A stretch of 11,917 nucleotides of DNA, taken from NCBI GenBank assembly GCA_046705645.1, contig JBJKQE010000177.1, positions 1 through 11,917 on the forward strand, given 5' to 3'. The number at the start of each line of letters is the position of its first letter. The first letter of the stretch is position 1. Positions 1 to 7,189 of the stretch are shown in pieces. The notes beneath the pieces were generated by a model, which did not search any database, was not told the DNA's origin, and saw only the letters and a list, made by a program, of their open reading frames with translations. The position numbers and the translations under genes are program-made. The stretch is from FEN-1297 sp046705645 (lineage in GTDB: Bacteria; Bacteroidota; Ignavibacteria; Ignavibacteriales; Ignavibacteriaceae).

Positions 1-1311
1 GCATATATAATTATTTTTATTGTCGGTATTATAATACTTGCCTTTTATTTTAGAAAAATTAAAAAGAGTAGTGAATTAACAAAAGCAAAAATTGCCGCTG
101 CAAAGAAATTCGGATTATATGAACCGGTCTCGTTGCATCCGGTTATTGAGTTGGATAAATGCCGCGGTAGCGGTGCTTGCGTTGAAGCATGCCCGGAAGA
201 AGATATTTTAGGAATGATTGATGGCCAGGTTCATGTAATAAATGCATCAAGATGTGTAGGGCATGGGGCATGTTTCCACGCTTGTCCTTTCGATGCAATA
301 ACATTATGCATCGGTACCGAGAAAAGAGGAGTAGAACTACCTCATTTAAGTCAGCAATTCGAAAGTAATATACCGGGGCTTTATATTGCAGGTGAATTAG
401 GAGGAATGGGCTTAATAAAAAATGCAGTTGAACAAGGGAAGCAAGCAGTTAATTACTTAGCGACAAAATTAAAATCATTACCGAAAGCTGAATATGATGT
501 TATTATTGTCGGTGCCGGACCGGCAGGAATAGCCGCATCTTTGGCTGCGGCAAAAAATAAAATGAAATATTTAACACTTGAGCAGGACAGTCTCGGCGGA
601 ACGGTATATAATTTTCCAAGAGCAAAAATTGTTATGACTGCCCCTATGGATTTGCCTCTTCACGGAAAAGTAAAATTAAGAGAAACTTCTAAAAGTGATC
701 TGCTTAATCTTTGGCAGACTGTCTTGTCTAATAATAAAATTAAAATAAATGAAAATGAAAAAGTTGAATCAATTAATAAACTTGGTGAGAATTATTTCGT
801 TTTAAAATCAAATAAAGCCACTTATACATCAAAGGGAATTGTTTTAGCTATAGGAAGAAGAGGGACGCCCCGTAAATTAAATGTCCCCGGAGAAAATAAA
901 GAGAAAGTTGCTTATAGATTAATTGAATCGGAATTAATTAAAGGACAAAAGATACTTGTGGTAGGGGGAGGTGACTCTGCTATTGAATCAGCATTACTGC
1001 TGTCTGAAAAAAATGAAGTAACTCTTTCTTACAGAAACGAAAATTTTACAAGATTAAAACCTAAAAACCTTGAATTTATACATGAAGCAATGCTGCTTGG
1101 AAAAGTAAAGGTAATTTTTAAATCAGATGTTAAAGAGATTCTTGATGATAAAGTATTATTGACTGTAAACGGCAGGGATAATGATCTGGTTATTAAAAAT
1201 GATTTGGTATATGTGTTTGCCGGCGGAGTTTTACCAACGGCTTTTCTTCAGGAAATAGGTGTTCAGATTACTAAAAAATATGGCGATGCAATTTTAAAAC
1301 ATCAAAATTAA
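1..1311 (+). CDS. Membrane-anchored ferredoxin/FAD/NAD(P)-binding oxidoreductase (5' partial)
   Basis: The reading frame is open from base 1, so the start lies just upstream; 436 codons are visible. Residues 1-18 are a hydrophobic helix followed by a basic stretch (RKIKK), which predicts an inner-membrane anchor with a cytoplasmic body. Next comes a two-motif ferredoxin-like domain (Cys54, 60, 64; Cys85, 91, 95), then a GELGG segment (131-135) resembling the C-terminal flavin motif of thioredoxin-reductase-like enzymes. An FAD Rossmann motif GAGPAG (171-176) and an NAD(P)-binding motif GGGDSA (322-327) follow. No CxxC redox disulfide lies between the two Rossmann halves, so it is not a true thioredoxin reductase. 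It probably oxidises NAD(P)H and passes electrons through flavin and Fe-S to an unknown acceptor. The cytochrome gene begins about 20 bases downstream, which suggests an operon. The fold assignment is firm; the electron acceptor is not known. An ATG-less internal TTG at 133 would be a poor start, because it drops the anchor and coding sequence continues upstream of it. Confidence 0.85.
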   Translation, partial: AYIIIFIVGIIILAFYFRKIKKSSELTKAKIAAAKKFGLYEPVSLHPVIELDKCRGSGACVEACPEEDILGMIDGQVHVINASRCVGHGACFHACPFDAITLCIGTEKRGVELPHLSQQFESNIPGLYIAGELGGMGLIKNAVEQGKQAVNYLATKLKSLPKAEYDVIIVGAGPAGIAASLAAAKNKMKYLTLEQDSLGGTVYNFPRAKIVMTAPMDLPLHGKVKLRETSKSDLLNLWQTVLSNNKIKINENEKVESINKLGENYFVLKSNKATYTSKGIVLAIGRRGTPRKLNVPGENKEKVAYRLIESELIKGQKILVVGGGDSAIESALLLSEKNEVTLSYRNENFTRLKPKNLEFIHEAMLLGKVKVIFKSDVKEILDDKVLLTVNGRDNDLVIKNDLVYVFAGGVLPTAFLQEIGVQITKKYGDAILKHQN

Positions 1312-1331
1312 TCCTATTCATTAAAAAGTAT

Positions 1332-3029
1332 TTGAATAAATCCGATATAAATAAAAAGGTGCATTGCAAAATTATTGAAAATGCTGAAGTAGTTTATTTC
1401 AAAAATGGAGAAGATTCATCCGATAAATATTTGAAGATATTCTTCATTCTTGTTCTTTTGACAATTTTATTTTCACACGGAATATTTGCTCAAATATCGC
1501 CGGGTGATTTAACAACGGCGCATGCTAAACTTGAAGGCATAAGCAATTGTACTAAATGCCATGAACTTGGAAAAAGTGTCCTGGTTTCAAAATGTTTGGA
1601 CTGCCATACCGAAATAAAACAATTAATTTCCGAAGGAATCGGATATCATGCAAGCAGTGAAGTGAAGAATAAAAAATGCTGGAACTGCCATAGCGAACAT
1701 CATGGAAGAGATTTTCAGATAATTCATTTTGATCAAAATAGATTTAACCATGAACTCACCGGATTTAAACTTGAGGGCAAACATTCTCAAATAAAATGTT
1801 CCGAATGTCATAAGACAAAGTTCATTACAAATAAAATATTTGAGAAAAGGAAAAATACTTTTTTAGGTCTAAGCACAAAGTGCGTCAATTGTCATGAAGA
1901 TGTTCATCAAAATACATTGGGTAGCAGCTGCGGGTCATGTCATAATTCAATTAAATTCAACCCTGCTGTATTTTTCAATCATAACAGTACAAAATTTACA
2001 TTGACCGGAGCTCATATAAAGGTAGAATGTATTAAATGTCATATAAAAGAAAAACTGAATGGAAAGATATTTCAGAAATTTACGGGACTTGAATTTGCAA
2101 ACTGCACACCTTGTCACCAGGATGTACATAAAGGAAAATTTGGAAAGAATTGTGCAAGCTGTCATAATGATGAATCATTTAAAATTATAAACAGAAATTC
2201 CTTTAATCATGATAAAACAAAATTTCCGCTACGCGGTGCTCATGCAACCGTTAAGTGTTCCAGCTGTCATGGAAACAACTTACTTTCAAAACCGAAGTTT
2301 GCAAAATGTACCGATTGCCATAAAGATGCACACTTCGGTGAGTTTACAGTTAATAATGTAGTTAGAGATTGCAAAGATTGTCATACTGTTGAAAGTTTTA
2401 AAATAACCAGTTTCACAATTGCGGATCATAACAAAATTAAATTTGAATTGACAGGTGCGCATTTAGCAATTCCATGTCAATCGTGTCATTATAAGGATAA
2501 TATTAAACAGTGGCATTTTAAAAATATCGGACTGAAGTGCATTGATTGTCATAAAAATGTTCATGGGTCGGAGATAAAGGAAAGTTTTATGCCGGATAAT
2601 GATTGCAAATCATGTCATTCTACATCGGATTGGAAAATAATTAATTTCAATCATGATCTTACAAGTTTTAAACTCGAAGGTAAGCACAAAACTGTTAAAT
2701 GCAGTGATTGTCATGAAAGTAAAACTGCAGGCAATAAAACTGAGTTCAAATTTGTTTCACTTAAATCTGATTGTCAAACATGTCATCACGATATTCATTT
2801 CGGACAGTTTGATTCTGAGCAGAAAGGGAATAAACCTGTTTGCGAAAATTGTCACGGTTTTAATAATTGGAAACCTGTGAAATTTGATCATGAAAAAACT
2901 GCATTCCCGTTGAAAGGAGCTCATGAAAAATTGTTATGCTCATCGTGTCATAAAAAAATTATAAAAAATGGAAATGAATTTATCTATTATAAATTAAGAG
3001 ACTTTAAATGCGCTTCCTGTCATTCTTAA
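1332..3029 (+). CDS. 20-haem c-type cytochrome
   Basis: The 565-residue product has 20 CXXCH haem-binding motifs, the first at residue 73 and the last at 560, one residue before the C-terminus. A hydrophobic export segment (about 34-53, ending GIFA before QISPG) sends it to the periplasm. From residue 138 a unit of about 73-79 residues repeats six times: F(N/D)H...GxH...CXXCH, then usually CXXCH followed by (D/N)xH, then CXXCH. The GxH histidines are at 151, 228, 304, 377, 452 and 531; they and the F(N/D)H histidines are likely distal ligands for bis-His haems. The family is the cytochrome c3 / doubled-CXXCH type. The role is periplasmic electron transfer or storage. The start is uncertain. 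TTG 1332 gives the longest frame, and its first 33 codons look coding. TTG 1431 would give a classical short signal peptide. Neither has a good ribosome-binding site. It overlaps the next cytochrome gene by 22 bases. Confidence 0.9.
   Translation: MNKSDINKKVHCKIIENAEVVYFKNGEDSSDKYLKIFFILVLLTILFSHGIFAQISPGDLTTAHAKLEGISNCTKCHELGKSVLVSKCLDCHTEIKQLISEGIGYHASSEVKNKKCWNCHSEHHGRDFQIIHFDQNRFNHELTGFKLEGKHSQIKCSECHKTKFITNKIFEKRKNTFLGLSTKCVNCHEDVHQNTLGSSCGSCHNSIKFNPAVFFNHNSTKFTLTGAHIKVECIKCHIKEKLNGKIFQKFTGLEFANCTPCHQDVHKGKFGKNCASCHNDESFKIINRNSFNHDKTKFPLRGAHATVKCSSCHGNNLLSKPKFAKCTDCHKDAHFGEFTVNNVVRDCKDCHTVESFKITSFTIADHNKIKFELTGAHLAIPCQSCHYKDNIKQWHFKNIGLKCIDCHKNVHGSEIKESFMPDNDCKSCHSTSDWKIINFNHDLTSFKLEGKHKTVKCSDCHESKTAGNKTEFKFVSLKSDCQTCHHDIHFGQFDSEQKGNKPVCENCHGFNNWKPVKFDHEKTAFPLKGAHEKLLCSSCHKKIIKNGNEFIYYKLRDFKCASCHS
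1743..3026 (+). repeat. Six-copy three-haem protein repeat in the 20-haem cytochrome
   Basis: Six diverged protein-level copies are spaced 73-79 residues apart, as measured by the GxH histidines. Each starts with F(N/D)H (ADH in the fourth copy), and the last copy is cut short after two haems. DNA identity between copies is low, so this is old internal duplication. Confidence 0.75.
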
Positions 3030-4846
3030 TATTTGTAATTGTAGGAACAGTGTTTATCTATCCACAGTCTCCTCATGGAAAGGATTTAAAAATTGACTGC
3101 GCTTACTGTCATGAATCTACAAACTGGAAAATAATTCCCAAGCATATAAAGTTTGATCATAATAAAGAGACATCCTTTAAGTTAACCGGGGAACATGCTG
3201 AAGTTGACTGTCAATCCTGTCATAAAAGCTTAATTTTTTCAGAAGTTAAAACCGAATGTATATCTTGTCATAAAGATGTTCATCAAAATTCCTTGGGTCC
3301 CAACTGCGAAAAATGCCATACAACAAATACCTGGATTGTCTCTAATATTATTCAAATACATCAGAACAGCCGTTTTCCGCTTGTAGGTGTGCATTTAAAT
3401 GTTGATTGCCGGAGCTGTCATTCCGGCTATGAGAATTTATATTTTCCTCCTCAAAGCGTTTCGTGTTTTAGTTGTCATGCAAAGCAATATTATGCAACAA
3501 CGGCACCAAATCATGTTCAGGCAAATTTTTCAACTAACTGCTTAGAATGTCACAGTATGTCAAGTTTTACATGGGGTGCATCTAATTTCAATCATAGTTT
3601 CTTTCCTTTGGTTGGAGGACATAACATTGCAAATTGCTTCAGTTGTCATGCACCGGGAACAAACTTTAAAGGATTAACGACAGATTGTTATCCTTGCCAT
3701 AAGCAGCAATATATGGCAGCAAAAAATCCCGATCATGTTCAAGCAAAATTCCCAACTACATGCCAAGATTGCCATAATATTTACAGTTTTACTCAAGCAA
3801 CATTTAATCATAACACAACAGGATTTCCGTTAACCGGTGCTCATGCTTCTGTGTCATGTCAATCATGCCATACTGCTGGTTATACGAATACACCGAGTGA
3901 TTGTTATTCATGTCATAGTAAAGATTATGCCGGTACAACAGATCCTAATCATGTTGCTCAAGGATTTTCGCATGATTGTTCACAATGTCATTCAACAACA
4001 AACTGGGGCGACGCAAATTTTGACCATAGTACAACGGGATTTGCACTAACCGGTGCGCATGCAACAACAACATGTAATTCATGCCATACATCGGGTTATA
4101 CGACGCCTCCGCCTACAACATGCTATGGCTGCCATCAGTCTACGTATCAAAGTACAACTGCTCCAAATCATACTGCATCGGGTTTACCGCAAACATGTCA
4201 GGGCTGCCATACCACGACTAACTGGACGCAATCCACCTTTAATCATACAACTACAGGGTTTACGCTAACAGGTGCACATGTATCTTTGGATTGTTCATCA
4301 TGCCATAAAGGAACAGTAACGGGATTAACAACCGACTGCTATTCTTGTCATAACCAGGATTATGCTAATACAACAAATCCTCCTCACAGTACTCAAGGAT
4401 TTCCGCATGATTGTTCACAATGCCACTCAACAACAGATTGGACCGGTGCATCATTTGATCATAGTACAACAGGTTTCCCGTTAACGGGTGCTCATACGAG
4501 CGTTTCATGTCAATCATGTCATACTTCAGGCTATACAACTCCTCCTCCCACTACGTGCTACGCTTGTCATACTGCAGATTATAATAATACTACAAATCCG
4601 CCGCATCAGTCTGCAGGCTATCCAACGGATTGCACACAGTGCCATACAACAACTGCATGGACACCTTCTACATTTGATCATACATCGTATTTCCCGCTTA
4701 CAGGAAGTCACAACACTGCGTGTGCAAATTGCCATCAGACAATATCTAATTTTGCGATTCATTCATGCAATGCAGTGTGCCATAAAGATGCTCATCATCA
4801 AAATGAAGATTGTTATACATGTCATAAAACAGGAAGTGGTGGTTAA
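3008..4846 (+). CDS. 25-haem c-type cytochrome with tandem three-haem modules
   Basis: The 612-residue product has 24 CXXCH motifs plus one CX3CH (residues 587-592), 25 likely haem sites in all. Residues 2-18 form a hydrophobic export segment with no lipobox cysteine. The cleavage site is poor (YPQS before PHG), so it might stay as an anchor. The first unit (about 31-104) resembles the neighbouring 20-haem protein. From residue 153 the protein is a regular array of three-haem blocks with first cysteines at 153, 227, 299, 372, 444 and 517, a period of 72-74 residues. Blocks carry an NH or PH histidine (PNH/PDH/PPH), F(N/D)H and G(A/G/S)H, the likely distal ligands. The array is rich in Thr, Ser and Gly and poor in Lys, unlike the 20-haem protein. 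A weak AGAG ribosome-binding site lies at 2997-3000, and the start overlaps the upstream gene, which suggests translational coupling. Periplasmic or surface electron conduction is inferred. Confidence 0.92.
   Translation: MRFLSFLIFVIVGTVFIYPQSPHGKDLKIDCAYCHESTNWKIIPKHIKFDHNKETSFKLTGEHAEVDCQSCHKSLIFSEVKTECISCHKDVHQNSLGPNCEKCHTTNTWIVSNIIQIHQNSRFPLVGVHLNVDCRSCHSGYENLYFPPQSVSCFSCHAKQYYATTAPNHVQANFSTNCLECHSMSSFTWGASNFNHSFFPLVGGHNIANCFSCHAPGTNFKGLTTDCYPCHKQQYMAAKNPDHVQAKFPTTCQDCHNIYSFTQATFNHNTTGFPLTGAHASVSCQSCHTAGYTNTPSDCYSCHSKDYAGTTDPNHVAQGFSHDCSQCHSTTNWGDANFDHSTTGFALTGAHATTTCNSCHTSGYTTPPPTTCYGCHQSTYQSTTAPNHTASGLPQTCQGCHTTTNWTQSTFNHTTTGFTLTGAHVSLDCSSCHKGTVTGLTTDCYSCHNQDYANTTNPPHSTQGFPHDCSQCHSTTDWTGASFDHSTTGFPLTGAHTSVSCQSCHTSGYTTPPPTTCYACHTADYNNTTNPPHQSAGYPTDCTQCHTTTAWTPSTFDHTSYFPLTGSHNTACANCHQTISNFAIHSCNAVCHKDAHHQNEDCYTCHKTGSGG
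3464..4765 (+). repeat. Tandem repeat of about 216 bp encoding six three-haem blocks
   Basis: Six head-to-tail copies of 72-74 codons (the last about 70) follow one another without spacers. The third and fifth copies are the most alike: both contain CSQCHSTT and DHSTTGF and both end TSGYTTPPPTT. The first and fourth instead end GLTTD. This alternation suggests that one expansion copied a two-block unit. DNA similarity is still visible in the third and fifth copies, so this part may be recent or kept similar by recombination. Confidence 0.8.
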
Positions 4847-4868
4847 ATAAAATTTGGAATCTATGTTA

Positions 4869-6497
4869 ATGAATAAGAATATTATAAAAATACTTTTTTT
4901 TATTTTATTGTTTATGTTTTCGGTTAAGTTTACTCAAGCAAAAACCTATGTAATCAAGAAACAGGGTAAAGTTTCTTTTATAACATCTCAGAGTGTTTAC
5001 TTAAGATTTGAAAGTACAGATGGTATTTCAGTAGGCGACACTGCATACTTTTTTTATAAAAGGAAATATATACCTGCGGTAGTAATACAATTTATATCTT
5101 CGGGTTCTTGCTCGGGGAAAAAAATCGGAGATATAAATTTAAAGGTCGGCGATAATATTTATGCATGGTCTAAACATGATGATGAAAAAGCTTCAATTTT
5201 AGAAAAAGCGGGAGACGAAAAGGATACAAATTTAGTTATAGATACAACTCAACTTAAAATAAAGAAAGATAAGTTTAACATTTCTGAACACCGATCTAAT
5301 TTTTACGGAAGCTTTACTGCAAATTCTTTTTCCGGCTTTGCCAACTATGAAAATAGTGTTCCGACACAAAGCTGGTGGTATTCGCTAAATATGAATGCAG
5401 AAAATATCGGTGGAACACCCTTTTATTTCTCTAATTACATGAACTTTTCTTATTTAACTTCGGAATGGGGCAGTATAAAATCAAATGTGTTTAATAATGT
5501 TAAGGTTTACGATTTATCATTTGGCTACAAAGTAAATAAATTTAGTATGTGGCTTGGACGGCACATGAATAATAATATTTCAAGTGTAGGTCCTGTTGAC
5601 GGTTTGCAAATTGAAAAAGGTTTTGGAAACTTTGCTTTCGGCGGGGTTGTCGGCTCAAGGCCTGACTTTTTGCATATGGGTCTAAATTCAAATTTGCTGG
5701 AATACGGCGCATATATTAACAGATCCGATACTTTAAATCATCGACAAATGCAAACTACTATCGGAGCTTTTCAACAATCTAATCATGGTAAAACGGACAG
5801 AAGATTTCTTTATTTTCAACACAATAATAATATAATAAATAATCTTTATTTCTTTTTTTCGTCGGAAGTCGATCTTTTTAAACTTCAAAATAATATAGCA
5901 AAAAGTGATTTTTCTTTAACGAGCCTTTATATTTCAACTCAATATACACCAATAAGGCCGTTAACAATAAATTTATCTTATGATGCTAGAAGAAGTGTAA
6001 TTTATTATCAAACATTTAAAAGCCTATACGACAGCCTTTTCCAGAATCTGATTCGACAAGGATATCGACTAAGTTTTTTCATCAGGCCTTTATCCGAAAC
6101 TTTTATAAATTTGGGTGGAGGGTACAGTTATCAAAAAGGTGATGTTAAACCTTCTAAAAATATTATTGTTTCATTAACCCAATCGGAATTGCCTTTGGTT
6201 AATATTTCCGTATCGCTTTCGTTCAACAGAATTTACAGCAATTATCTTACCGGCTCGGTATACGGCGTAACTTTAAGCAAATATATTCCGGTAAACTTCA
6301 CAAGCATATCCGCAGGGTTTTCAAAATTACATTACAATTTTATAGGGATATCCAATTATCTGGATCAAAAGATTGCATCTGTTCAAATTTCCACGAGATT
6401 GATAAATCAGATATTTATTAATTTTTATTACGAAGGAGAATTTGAAGGGAAAACTACTTATGGTAGATTTATGTGCGGAATTAATTACAGATTTTAA
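4869..6497 (+). CDS. Outer-membrane beta-barrel (porin-like) with N-terminal beta domain
   Basis: The product is 542 residues from ATG 4869. That start leaves a GGA at 4856-4858 ten bases upstream; ATG 4863 is possible but sits very close to it. Residues 1-24 are a signal peptide ending FTQA. Residues about 25-105 form a small beta-rich domain containing STDGISVGDTAYF and SGSCSGK; I have an impression that such a domain occurs on other envelope proteins of this phylum group but cannot name it. A charged linker (about 106-140) leads to a long run of alternating amphipathic strands that ends INYRF, a typical barrel C-terminus with a final Phe. It has no CXXCH. It starts 22 bases after the 25-haem cytochrome gene, so it may be the outer-membrane conduit or docking partner of the cytochromes, as in porin-cytochrome complexes. 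It shows no similarity to MtrB that I can see by eye. The barrel call is solid; the pairing with the cytochromes is inference. Confidence 0.75.
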   Translation: MNKNIIKILFFILLFMFSVKFTQAKTYVIKKQGKVSFITSQSVYLRFESTDGISVGDTAYFFYKRKYIPAVVIQFISSGSCSGKKIGDINLKVGDNIYAWSKHDDEKASILEKAGDEKDTNLVIDTTQLKIKKDKFNISEHRSNFYGSFTANSFSGFANYENSVPTQSWWYSLNMNAENIGGTPFYFSNYMNFSYLTSEWGSIKSNVFNNVKVYDLSFGYKVNKFSMWLGRHMNNNISSVGPVDGLQIEKGFGNFAFGGVVGSRPDFLHMGLNSNLLEYGAYINRSDTLNHRQMQTTIGAFQQSNHGKTDRRFLYFQHNNNIINNLYFFFSSEVDLFKLQNNIAKSDFSLTSLYISTQYTPIRPLTINLSYDARRSVIYYQTFKSLYDSLFQNLIRQGYRLSFFIRPLSETFINLGGGYSYQKGDVKPSKNIIVSLTQSELPLVNISVSLSFNRIYSNYLTGSVYGVTLSKYIPVNFTSISAGFSKLHYNFIGISNYLDQKIASVQISTRLINQIFINFYYEGEFEGKTTYGRFMCGINYRF

Positions 6498-6512
6498 AAT
6501 TATTATTTTAAT

Positions 6513-6542
6513 ATTGTATTTATGTTTTCAATAATATGTTTG
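6513..6542 (+). promoter_or_regulatory. Candidate Bacteroidota-type promoter for the TPR genes
   Basis: TATGTTTG (6535-6542) matches the TAnnTTTG -7 consensus of Bacteroidota exactly. ATTG (6513-6516) sits 18 bases upstream, where a TTTG-like -33 element is expected. Transcription would begin near 6546-6549, just before the ribosome-binding site at 6557. The consensus is known from Bacteroidota, and its use in this organism is assumed. Such AT-rich motifs also arise by chance. Confidence 0.35.
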
Positions 6543-6568
6543 ATTAGTTTATGTACAGGAGTATTTAA

Positions 6569-7189
6569 ATGAAAAAGATTAAACCTCTGTATATTTATTT
6601 AGCAGGAATTGTCATTTGTCTATTCCTTTTTTATCTAATTTCACCAAATGATAAAACCACAACTGCTTCGTCAATGACTGCGCCGCCCGGGGATATTACA
6701 AATCAGCAAATGCCGAATGATTCAGTCCATCGGAATTTGATGAACCCCTTAGTTGAAAAGCCGTCCAAAGATAATGTTATGGCAAGTATCATGCAGCATA
6801 TGAATGAATTAAAAGAAGATGTTAAAAGGCACCCCAATGACACATTAAAAATTAGGGAATATGCCGACTTTTTAAATGAAGCGCACCAAAAAGATCAGGC
6901 AATTATTTATTATAATAAAATTCTTAAGAAAGATCCTAAAAGAATCGACATTTTAAACTCGCTGGTTTTTATTTATTATAACGACAAGAATCTTGATGGA
7001 GCTGAGAAATGCTTAAACAAAATTTTAAATATCGATAAAAACAATGTTGAGGCAATGTATAATTTAGGCGCTATTTATGCAACAAAAGGAGATAGAACAA
7101 AGGCGAAACAAGTATGGTCAAAGATTGTAAATAACTATCCTTCTTCTTCAGTAGCCCAAAAAGCAAGGGAATCGATCCAAAGACTGTAA
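6569..7189 (+). CDS. Membrane-anchored TPR protein (first of a tandem pair)
   Basis: The 206-residue product starts at ATG 6569, seven bases after AGGAG (6557-6561), a strong ribosome-binding site. Residues 7-24 form an N-terminal transmembrane helix after a lysine-rich start, which predicts a body facing the periplasm. A flexible linker (25-65) carries QMPNDSVHRNL. An amphipathic charged helix (68-88) precedes about three tetratricopeptide repeats (92-125, 126-159, 160-193). TPRs are protein-docking scaffolds. Next to two giant cytochromes, roles in assembly or haem-protein maturation (compare the NrfG/CcmI-type TPR proteins) or in holding an envelope complex are reasonable but unproven. It is about half identical to the next gene product. 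No terminator separates it from the barrel gene upstream or from the second TPR gene. Confidence 0.8.
   Translation: MKKIKPLYIYLAGIVICLFLFYLISPNDKTTTASSMTAPPGDITNQQMPNDSVHRNLMNPLVEKPSKDNVMASIMQHMNELKEDVKRHPNDTLKIREYADFLNEAHQKDQAIIYYNKILKKDPKRIDILNSLVFIYYNDKNLDGAEKCLNKILNIDKNNVEAMYNLGAIYATKGDRTKAKQVWSKIVNNYPSSSVAQKARESIQRL

Noticed and set aside
1..1311. Annotation as thioredoxin reductase.
   Set aside because: No CxxC redox pair lies between the Rossmann domains, and the membrane anchor and ferredoxin domain do not belong to that enzyme.
1623..2165. Minus-strand open frames within the 20-haem cytochrome gene.
   Set aside because: They lie wholly inside a gene with 20 haem motifs and translate to low-complexity Phe/Met/Cys-rich sequence with no recognisable features.
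2990..3060. A frameshift splitting one 45-haem cytochrome gene into two.
   Set aside because: The second frame opens with a good hydrophobic export segment and a mature start (SPHGKDLKIDC) that stands on its own, so two genes fit better than a broken one.
3464..4765. The repeated DNA as a CRISPR array or non-coding satellite.
   Set aside because: The period is about 216 bp, the copies are in frame without spacers, and differences respect the CXXCH codons; it is a coding repeat.
3837..4850. Other open frames on both strands within the 25-haem cytochrome gene.
   Set aside because: Their Ile/His/Arg-rich repetitive translations are by-products of the tandem repeat read in the wrong frame.
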